A stretch of 64,000 nt of DNA from Coriolopsis trogii. Taxonomy: Eukaryota; Basidiomycota; Agaricomycetes; Polyporales; Polyporaceae. Made by a program: the position numbers and the translations under genes. The notes below the pieces were generated by a model. It was not told the DNA's origin, did no database searches, and saw nothing but the letters and a program-made list of their open reading frames with translations. Position 1 is the stretch's first letter. Each line of letters begins with the position of its first letter. The stretch lies in contig JAHYIO010000005.1 in assembly GCA_020543525.1 (NCBI GenBank), positions 62,001 through 126,000 on the forward strand, given 5' to 3'. Positions 56,378-64,000 of the stretch are shown here, piece by piece.

Positions 56378-56824
56378 ATGCACTTTGCGAAACTTCCGAC
56401 CATCATCGCCCTTGCGCTCGTCGCCTCCAGCGTCGGTGCCAATGGTAAGTATTCACCCCATTTGAGTTGGCCGTCGCTCACACACATCGCAGTCATCCCT
56501 CGCCAAGTGGACACCACATCGTCCACCACTGACGCCACGACGACAGACACGACCACGCAGTCCTCCACGACGCAGTCCACGACGACCGTGACCGAGACCG
56601 GCGAGCCGACGACGTCCACGATCACCTCGACCGTGCGCGAGACGCCGACGGTGACGAGCACGCGCCTCTCGACGACGTTCACGTACACCACCACCACGGT
56701 GACGCGCTCGCGCGCCGCATTCACGACCGTGACCGAGACGGACACGGTCACTGTGCCGACGGTGACGGCCACGCCAGGGGGCACGCGCGGTGCTCGCCCT
56801 ACACGTCCCGCCCGGCCCAACTGA
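56378..56824 (+). CDS. Thr-rich secreted (mucin-like) protein
   Basis: Two exons (56378-56444 and 56493-56824) join in phase across a 48-nt intron, giving 132 aa. The signal peptide is MHFAKLPTIIALALVASSVGA. The intron falls right after it, as in the divergent neighbour. The mature protein is almost entirely Thr/Ser/Val (TTDATTTDTTTQSSTTQS, TVTETDTVTVPTVTATP) and ends in an Arg/Pro-rich tail. It has no cysteines and no GPI signal. Probably O-glycosylated. It shares architecture and some Thr-rich wording with the minus-strand neighbour, so the pair may be ancient duplicates. Confidence 0.8.
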   Translation: MHFAKLPTIIALALVASSVGANGKYSPHLSWPSLTHIAVIPRQVDTTSSTTDATTTDTTTQSSTTQSTTTVTETGEPTTSTITSTVRETPTVTSTRLSTTFTYTTTTVTRSRAAFTTVTETDTVTVPTVTATPGGTRGARPTRPARPN

Positions 56825-57154
56825 AACATACCTCCTTCACTTACCCGATACCGTCATGTTTGTCTGTTGTATGCGTAGTTCCAGCTTATATCATTCTCGC
56901 CTCGTTGCCCTCGTATACAATCTGTCATAGACCATCCATGAGCTCAGACTTTGCCATGCTGATATGACTCACAGTGACGCGCAGTTGGCAACCCTCGACA
57001 CCGCATTTGCTGACCGGCGATGCGGACGAGCATGCCATATTTCGAACAGACAGGGCCCATTGTGCGAGGGCGGGCGGGCGCGGTACGCCAGGGTGGAATT
57101 CCTCTCAAAAACCCGCCCTCGGCAACAACTCGTCATCCATGACCAAGCAAGGCT

Positions 57155-58078
57155 GTACTCATGGTTACGTAAAGTGTTCGAACGCCTACAGTTAGGCGCT
57201 CGTCGCGAACACAGAGATATTTGTTTGTACTCTCAGCTACTGAGATTAATACTATCATACTGGTATCAAAGTGTTGATGTATCTGTCCTCTACGAGTATG
57301 TATAGTATAAACTATGATTCAATTGAAATGTCTGCCTTGACAGCCACAACATGGCATGATGCACCCTGACCAATTGTCAGTCCCCTGGCCATTCTCATAT
57401 TTGAGATTCTGGCCTAAAAATATGTGACTGTATTCTTAAGATGCATGAGTACTCTGTAAAATATTCTGATGAATATCCATGGTCATTTGACCAAGTTGTG
57501 ACACATACAAAGTTGAAGAGGTGCAGGGACACATGTCCCTATCTGGAATACAGCTGCATCTGTGCCACAGTCTGCTCATGGAATGACCCTACTCTTGACT
57601 ATTTAAATTCTACTGTGCTACTGCTAATATATGAGTGAAAGCCAAATGCAAGTCTTAACCCACAGGTCCACAAATGGGGCTTCAGTTTGAACTATGCCAG
57701 ACATCCCTATGTCTTTTCCAAATAGAATGAGTCACAACTTGGTAAAATGACCATGGATATTCATCAGAATATTTTACAGAGTACTCATGCATCTTAAGAA
57801 TACAGTCACATATTTTTAGGCCAGAATCTCAAATATGAGAATGGCCAGGGGACTGACAATTGGTCAGGGTGCATCATGCCATGTTGTGGCTGTCAAGGCA
57901 GACATTTCAATTGAATCATAGTTTATACTATACATACTCGTAGAGGACAGATACATCAACACTTTGATACCAGTATGATAGTATTAATCTCAGTAGCTGA
58001 GAGTACAAACAAATATCTCTGTGTTCGCGACGAGCGCCTAACTGTAGGCGTTCGAACACTTTACGTAACCATGAGTAC
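57155..58078. repeat. Long inverted repeat (foldback), ~353-bp arms
   Basis: 57155-57507 is almost identical to the reverse complement of 57727-58078, with about 219 bp between the arms. Arms begin GTACTCATGGTTACGTAAAG on the left and end with its complement on the right. Mismatches are few (for example CATTTGACC versus CATTTTACC near the inner end). The unit is much more AT-rich than its surroundings and has no transposase frame. Confidence 0.95.
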
Positions 58079-59741
58079 TCTCTGCTCCTCGTCGCGCGCC
58101 TGGTTCTCAGGGCCTCAACTTGAACATCTCATCTTCCGTCCTCTTATGTCATTCTAGCCCATCCTCGCGCCCGCTCTTCAAACCCACCGCCAAAGGCTCG
58201 TACGCCTGCATACACGCATCGGACGCAACGCACAGCGCCGCCTCCGAGTCGCTCTCCCAATCCCTACCGAACCCGATCGCACCCAAAGCAAAACTCTCGG
58301 ACCGCGTCCTGTGGCGCGTGCTCGATCGAGGTGCGCGTCCGAGACGTCGCGCAGTTGAACCTGCGATGGCTCGGCCTACGATTCACGGGCGCGACTCGCG
58401 CGCTTGCCGGTGCGATGCAGCCCGTCTCACAGGCTCTTCGTCCGAGACGTCGTCGAGGGTGCAGAGTGCCGCGGGGAGCTGGATGACCGACGAGGCGCGG
58501 TGATGGCGTCTGGGACTCCACGGGGGCATGGCACGGGGAAGGGCGAGGCTGAGGCCTCGAGGGCTGGCATGTGAGGGTTTAACATTCGTGTGAGAGCGGA
58601 CAGCGATGCTGGCAAGGTGTGTGATATGCTGCAAAGGAACGTTGTGCGGTGGGCCATAGGCTGCGCTTGCCTGTCTTGCTGTTCCGGACGGTGAGAGGAT
58701 CCTTCGCATCTCGCCCGTTTGTCGCCCTGAGCTCCCGAGGATGTGACCCTTATCGAGCGCGCCTCAGTCATCGTTTCGTGGACACCCTCCAGGGACACTC
58801 CGCGACTGCTCTCTGTGACGAGCATCTCGAGTCGTCATACAACATACCCTCTTTCTTTCTTCATCCATCTCACGCACATAGAAAAGATTCGTATGTATGC
58901 GCACGGTAGATCCCGGTATCATCGGGAGAACGAGCCTCGCACCGCCACCAACAGACTAGGCAGCGATCGACAGCGGTATCTGACAGAACCTCTCAGCGTA
59001 GCCGACCCTGTTGGCCAGGTCTCTACATAAACAGCCTCCCCGCCAGCCTTGAGCGCGAGCTCGAGCCGACGACCGCCCGCGGAGCGTACGATTACAATCC
59101 ACCCTCGCTCGTCCTCGCTTCATGGTGCAAGGTTCGGGCGATGCTTACTACCGTTCTTCGAGAGGAGGTTCCAGGAAGGGAGCCTCAGGAGCCCCAGGAA
59201 TTCTTCATGTCGAAGCAGCTCCAGCTGAGATGGTGAGCTCGACCGGGAGGGGATCGCCAAGGTTTCGCGGAGAGATGAGGGAGGACGAGACGATGAGAGG
59301 AGGGGAGCTGACATGAAAGGGTGATGTGCGCGCAGCTTGACTATGTACAACTTTGCCACCGCGACGAGGACGACTGGCACAGATCCACGTCCGTCGCTGG
59401 ATGTGAACGAGTCTGTGGTGGCGGAGGACGGAGGGGAGTGTTCGCGGGATTGCGGTATCGGCCGTTGCCGTCGCGGATGGGTGTTGAGAGCGGGAAGACG
59501 ATAGCAAGTGAGACGTGCCAGTCGTCTGGGCAGGGTCTGGTGAGGGTGACAGGAGTTATTCAACGCCACAAGATCGGACAGGCAGATGGCTAGAATCGGT
59601 CCCGCCTCTGCCCTGTTCGCCTCCTGCGAGAGGATTTGAACGTGCCCGCCGCCCTCGTCCTCGACTTCGACTCTCTCCCTCCTCGTCCTCCCACACACTC
59701 TACACCCACCGCCAGCAAGCACCACTCTCCTTCTTCCAGCC
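58079..59741. other. Possible gene fragments, unassigned
   Basis: On the minus strand, 58157 to about 58310 reads GFGRDWESDSEAALCVASDA then YEPLAVGLKSGREDG and stops. It looks like a real C-terminal exon, but upstream exons could not be phased. Another minus-strand stretch at 59120-59330 also looks coding. Neither has a recognised family. Confidence 0.35.
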
Positions 59742-60731
59742 ATGTTCCCCTCTCTTCCTCGTTTTGTCCTTGTCGCCTCCCTCGCCCTCGCCGCACTCGC
59801 CGCCCCAGACGCGTTCAAGCCCACCCGCACCGCACGCGACCTCGCAAACCCCCTCAACCCCATCGACATTGTCGCCCGCCACGTCCCCCTCGCCCCCCGC
59901 GTCCATCTCACAAACGCACAACGCCTCGCCCGCGGCCTCCCTCCGAACCGCCCGCGTTCTCGCGCCAACCGTGCCCTCAAGGCCCGCCAGTCTTCCACTT
60001 GTCAGCAGCGCACCGGTGTCATCACCGTCGCCATCTCTCAACCAGACGGCTCCGTCCGCAACGCCTTCCTCGGCCCTCCAAACGCCTTTGGCGAATTCCA
60101 GCCTACCGACTCCCGCGACGACAGCTTGTCCGTCTCCTTCTGCATAGACCCCACCACCACCTACTTTGACATCAACACCCTCGTCCGTCCTCCATCTCCT
60201 GCCTATCTTCCCCGCACTGACCGTCCATCACAGAACGGCTTCTCCGACTTCCCCGTCCTCGCCGCCATCCTCGGCTTCGCCTCCGTCGGCAGCGACCTCG
60301 GCCCAGGCTCCCTCAACTATGCCTACATCGGCGCATCCACCACCAGTCCGTCTCCGCTCTCCCCCACCCCTCCACATCGCACTGACCCCCGCCTCCCTCC
60401 ACAGCTCCCCGCGGTCCCGCCGTGACCCAGCCAAACTCGTTCTCCGCCGCCGCCGCCGTCCCCGAGGGCGTCGAGACCCCCATCTGGCGCATCGAAGACG
60501 CCCCCAACGGCAACGCCCTCGTCCCCTCCTGGGTCAACCCGGACGGCTCCGAGCCCACCCTCGCCTTCCTCTACGTCCCCAGCGGGAACGCGTTCGTCAT
60601 CACCGGCGACGCCGCCGCCTTTGCCGCCAACTTTGGCGCGGGCCAGCCTGTGGTCGGTCTCCGTTTCCGCCTCTGTCCCTTGCGCTCACTGACGCGGCGT
60701 GCGCTAGACGTTTTCGTTTTCGACGAACTAG
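59742..60731 (+). CDS. Secreted protein of unknown function
   Basis: Four exons (59742-60182, 60234-60345, 60405-60652 and 60708-60731) join in phase to 274 aa. The signal peptide is MFPSLPRFVLVASLALAALA. A pro-like basic region follows (ARGLPPNRPRSRANRALKAR), then a mature domain with TGVITVAISQPDGSVRNAFL, FSDFPVLAAILGFASVG, IGASTT, and WRIEDAPNGNALVPSWVNPD, then FLYVPSGNAFVITGDAAAFA. It ends PVTFSFSTN. I have seen this layout in uncharacterised secreted agaricomycete proteins but know no function. All three introns start with GTC (GTCCGT twice, GTCGGT once), unlike other genes here. A truncated copy of exon 3 lies at 63619-63778. Confidence 0.72.
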
Positions 60732-61643
60732 GCTCGGTGGAAGGCCGACCGCCGCCTGACGTCCCCCGACTCATTGCGCTTGCACGGTCTCGTCTCGCTC
60801 GGGGTTGAATAGCATACACCCACACCATGTCCGGTTTTTCCTTTGGTGGTAATTCACTCTACGTCTCGGTTTTTTTTTTCGCGTGCGCGATTTCCAAGCC
60901 TCGGGGTGTGAATTCCAACGGTCGGATACGAGGTGCGGTTCACGCTTCGCAGGACTCGCTCGCCTCTCGAGCTCTGGCGCGCGATTCCTGGGCAAACCCG
61001 GAACACACACACACACCCGGCGTGGTTACAAAGGAGGGTCTGTATGACAGGCAGAGTAACTTGCACTATGGTCGTACCCGAACTCGCGTGCGCCGTTGGA
61101 GTATGTGCGGGGTGCGAGCAAGTCCACGGGCGCGACACGCCTGATCGGTGTCGAGCCTGCTCCGATCCGAGTCTCCGAGTCGGGCGCATCGAAGGTGGGA
61201 ACCTGGGCGAACTTGGACCTTGGAGGGAAGCCCCTCCCGTCCCGTTTCGAAAGTCGAGGCTTTTCACTCTTGTCCACTCCGAGCACTCCACTGCATTCCA
61301 GCACCCCGTTCCATGCCGCTCGCTCAGCACTCGCTCAGGCCGTTGGCTGTTTGTTGGGGGAGTTGGGGAAGTTGGGGGAGGCCCGGGGGTCGACGGTCGG
61401 CTGGGCCCTCGTCCCTGGCGTCTGGTGCGACTTGTGAGTCGTGGCCGACTTTAGGTGCAGGCGTGCGCACCGGCCCGACTCGACCGGCCAGATCAGACCC
61501 GACCCGACCAAGCAGACCCGACCAAGCAGGAAAGGCAGGGCGGTCAGAGGCAGGGAAGGTGTCCGTGCGACGTGCGGACGTGCGGACGTGCGCTTTTGGC
61601 GATCGTATGCCCATTGTCCACTTGGAGCTCGAGAATTGTGACT
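60732..61643. other. No gene recognised
   Basis: GC-rich DNA with overlapping chance frames on both strands and a T10-type homopolymer near 60872. Confidence 0.4.
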
Positions 61644-61669
61644 GGCGACGGGCGACGGGCGACGGGCGA
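61644..61669. repeat. (GGCGAC)n hexanucleotide array
   Basis: About four tandem copies of the 6-bp unit. Confidence 0.9.
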
Positions 61670-61810
61670 AGAGCGTCTGCTCCAATCCTCGTGCCATGTA
61701 GAGGCCGACCCTCAAGCTCAAGCCTGAGGCCTCAGGCTATAACGTCCCGATCCAAAGGCGAGCGCTGAGCGCTGAGCTTCGAGCTTCGAGCAAAGCAGCG
61801 GCACGGCGCA

Positions 61811-61839
61811 CAGTGCACGGTGCACGGTGCACGGTGCAG
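61811..61839. repeat. (GTGCACG)n short tandem array
   Basis: About four tandem copies of a 7-bp unit containing the GTGCAC palindrome. Confidence 0.85.
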
Positions 61840-62025
61840 TCCGAGTAACGCGCACGCCTGTCCAGCCGTCCGTGAGCGCGCAGCGTCTCCGCGTCCACCG
61901 TGCTCTCTCACTTGGCGGGCGAAGGGTCGGTCACCGTGGCAGATGGACCGGCGGGCCCGGCGGGAACGCAGCAGCGAGGGCGCAGTGTACATGACAGTGT
62001 GCCAGTAGATCGTCGCCGGCGTGCG

Positions 62026-62026
<1 letters not shown>

Positions 62027-62065
<39 letters not shown>
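62027..62065. repeat. (GAGACC)n hexanucleotide array
   Basis: About six perfect copies of the 6-bp unit. Confidence 0.95.
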
Positions 62066-62164
62066 CGGGCAGCCACAGAGTGCGGGTAGGAGGAGTACAT
62101 GGCGGCGCCTTGGTCCCGGGCGAGGGCCAGGAGGAACGCTTTGGCAGGACGCATGCAGGGGTGT

Positions 62165-62250
62165 CGGAAGTGCTCACAGGGACTGCGATCGCTCGACGGA
62201 TCGTTCATGGAGATGCTCAGCTCGCGTAGTGAACCGCCAGTCACCCACCG
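62165..62250 (-). pseudogene. F-box gene relic
   Basis: The minus strand reads VTGGSLRELSISMNDPSSD, matching the end of exon 1 of the F-box-like gene at 50540 (ASGASLRQLSIAMSDPSGD). Only this short block is preserved. Confidence 0.55.
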
Positions 62251-63618
62251 CTAGTAGCCATGAGAGCGATCTGCCTGCCAGAGGCCATATACAGCACGGT
62301 CATTGTCCGTCTGGAACACCTGTTGCACAAGATCGTCTGACACGTGTCGGACCTAGCGAGACACTCCAATGACACAGTCAAGACCGTCTCTGGCGAAAAC
62401 ACACCGGGAGAGGGACAGAACACAGGAGAGAGGCAAGATCAACGGACCGCTCTGCGCGTGCGCGACGGTGAAGTAAGGCTGCTCCCACGAACCCGACTTA
62501 CCGGCTGCGAACGGGGTCCCACCCACACCCTCTACAGGCATCGTAGCCATACTGAGCTGCTCGCCCCCGAAGGGTGGGGGTGGGGGTGGAGGGAGTGGCG
62601 GGAGTACCCGGCGGGCAGGTTGACGGCCGTCTTGAGTGCCACGTCGACACAGTCGAGACAGAACCGAACCGCACGCGCCCATCCCTCCTGTCCGTCCGCG
62701 TCCGCGTCCGTGCGCGTCCCGTGTTGATTTTAAGCGGTAGTGCGCGGGTTTAGTGCGCGTTCCTGACGTTGCTGTCTCACAGCCAAGGCCAACCGTCTGA
62801 GGCTCAAGCTCGATTCGCCAGGGATCAGCGTGATGCCTCGACCGTCCGCCCGCCGACTCTGGACGAGAAGAAATGGACAGTCCTCGACAGACGATATCCG
62901 AAGCTGTGACTGACAGGTCACTCCACGACATCACGAACACGCACCTTCCGCATACACCGAGTGTGCGTTCAAGCACGCCGTGTGATCGTGAGCCTGCGGT
63001 ACTCCAGAACGAGGACATGTGATATTGCGGGGCAAGGGGACCAGCAGGGCGATTGGAAGCTCCGAGCTCCGAGCGACGATGCTTCGGACGAGGGATCTGC
63101 TACAGTGCGGGGTGGGCAAGTGTTCCGAGCCGGTGCAATCAAGCAAGCAGTCGAGGCATGTCCCGAAATGATCACTGGCGCTGTCATAAATGTCTCGGCT
63201 TCCCGCAGACATGTGCGTCCATGGAAGCGCGGCTACGACGCGTAGAAATCGTCGTCGGGATGCCCCTCGCCGGCGTGAAACGCCCAAAGAGCTCTCGCGC
63301 AGTTTCGGCCCTGCCGTGCGCGTCGTACGCCTCGGGCTCCACAGACCGGCAGTACTCCATCATCTCCTCGAGGTCGATTGCGACGAGCGAGAGGAGGAGA
63401 CATCGGGCCTTTTCCTCGCGTGATTCGACGAGCGCAGCCCACGCATCCTTGCAGGACGCGAGGCTTTCGATGGTGGCGAAAAGGTCGAACGCGATTCGCG
63501 TGAGTTTGGGGAACGGAGGGTCCACGCGGGAGAGGAACTCGGAGAGGCTCTCGAGGAAGAAGGGGGAGATGGACGGGCGGGGATGGGTGTGGTTCTCCTG
63601 GAGCCCTTTCTCAAACCG
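62251..63618. other. No complete gene; one minus-strand coding-like stretch
   Basis: Between 63270 and 63590 the minus strand reads FLESLSEFLSRVDPPFPKLT then ALVESREEKARCLLLSLVAI and IDLEEMMEYC. Composition and continuity suggest a real exon, but I do not recognise the family and no start or splice partner was found. The rest is GC-rich without features. Confidence 0.35.
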
Positions 63619-63778
63619 AGGGCGTCGACGCGCCCACCGGCAACGCGCTCGTCCCGTCCTGGGTCAACACGGACGGCTCCCAGCCCGCCCTCGCTGTCCT
63701 CTACGTCCCCAGCGCGAACACGTTCGTCATCACCGGCGACGCTGCCGCCTTTGCTGGAAACTTTGGCGCCGGCCAGCG
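63619..63778 (+). pseudogene. Truncated copy of the secreted-protein exon 3
   Basis: Reads TGNALVPSWVNTDGSQPALA then VLYVPSANTFVITGDAAAFA and GNFGAGQ, a diverged copy of 60460-60650. A block corresponding to about ten residues (TPIWRIEDAP) is deleted, and the copy runs into a CTCGGG array. No other exons accompany it. Confidence 0.85.
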
Positions 63779-63782
63779 CTCG

Positions 63783-63854
63783 TCTCGGGCTCGGGCTCGG
63801 GCTCGTCGCGCTCTTCTGGGCAACCTTGAACTTGAACTTGAACTTGAACTTGAA
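63783..63854. repeat. (CTCGGG)n and (TTGAAC)n hexanucleotide arrays
   Basis: About four copies of CTCGGG (63783-63805) are followed by about five copies of TTGAAC (63824-63854). Confidence 0.9.
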
Positions 63855-64000
63855 TCACTTACACAAGCACACACACGTGAGTTCGAGCATGGTACACACC
63901 GCACTACCCCGAGCTCGGAGGTCGGAGCGAGCGCCGTTCGAGTCGGCCGTCGAGCGCAGGTCCTTCGCGGGCCGTGCCGCGCTGTGTCGGGCCGCCCACT

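Noticed and set aside
59120..59998. Minus-strand 292-codon open frame
   Set aside because: Its 5' half is antisense to the signal peptide and first exon of the secreted-protein gene at 59742, and its composition is Arg-rich in the manner of GC-driven chance frames.

Overview
This is a GC-rich eukaryotic window and almost certainly comes from a mushroom-forming basidiomycete (Agaricomycetes, probably a wood-decay lineage). The evidence is introns of about 46-81 nt with GTAAGT/GTGAGT/GTACGT-type donors, a CxC2-type KDZ transposase beside a TET/JBP-type dioxygenase, DUF6535 and HET-domain genes, a class I hydrophobin, a GPI-anchored GH16 glucanase, a fungal terpene synthase, a basidiomycete-style MYND gene and F-box genes. 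There are no bacterial operons. All gene models were spliced by hand by checking donor, acceptor and reading phase, so exon ends are predictions.

Layout. (1) 0.7-1.2 kb: the 3' part of a GIY-YIG (T5orf172/DUF1766-like) gene on the minus strand. (2) 2.9-20.7 kb: a candidate large mobile element. Three minus-strand genes of unassigned function (a GRF-like zinc-ribbon protein of about 1315 aa with eight phase-0 introns, a basic disordered protein, and a 759-aa conserved-looking protein) sit head-to-head with a plus-strand TET/JBP-type 2OG-Fe(II) dioxygenase followed 216 bp later by a 12-exon KDZ transposase. A broken F-box/LRR relic lies between the two arms, and a decayed PPR-like gene abuts the right side. 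(3) 23-25 kb: a seven-exon secreted GH16 endo-beta-glucanase. (4) 25-34 kb: gene-poor, AT-richer and repeat-laden DNA holding a small MYND-finger gene, a tRNA-like gene and a hairpin-rich block framed by nested inverted repeats. (5) 34-45 kb: a terpene synthase with two reading-phase breaks, a chimeric duplication joining pieces of the DUF6535 and GH16 genes, a HET-domain gene, the intact DUF6535 gene, and terpene-synthase relics interrupted by a short TIR element. (6) 45-50 kb: a hydrophobin relic, a small secreted cysteine-rich protein, a hydrophobin gene that is complete apart from a stop at codon 2, and a DUF4246 fragment. (7) 50-57 kb: an F-box-like gene, an alkyltransferase-like (Atl1-type) DNA-repair gene, and two divergently transcribed Thr-rich secreted proteins. 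(8) 57-64 kb: a foldback with arms of about 353 bp, a four-exon secreted protein gene with unusual GTC-type donors plus a truncated copy of it, and several hexanucleotide arrays.

Biologically, the most coherent unit is the TET/JBP-KDZ pair: an enzyme of the family that oxidises methylated bases, linked to a transposase. The three flanking minus-strand genes are plausible cargo, but that is inference because I could not find the element's ends. The rest is a typical accessory landscape of secreted surface proteins, heterokaryon-incompatibility-type genes, secondary-metabolism relics and non-autonomous repeats.
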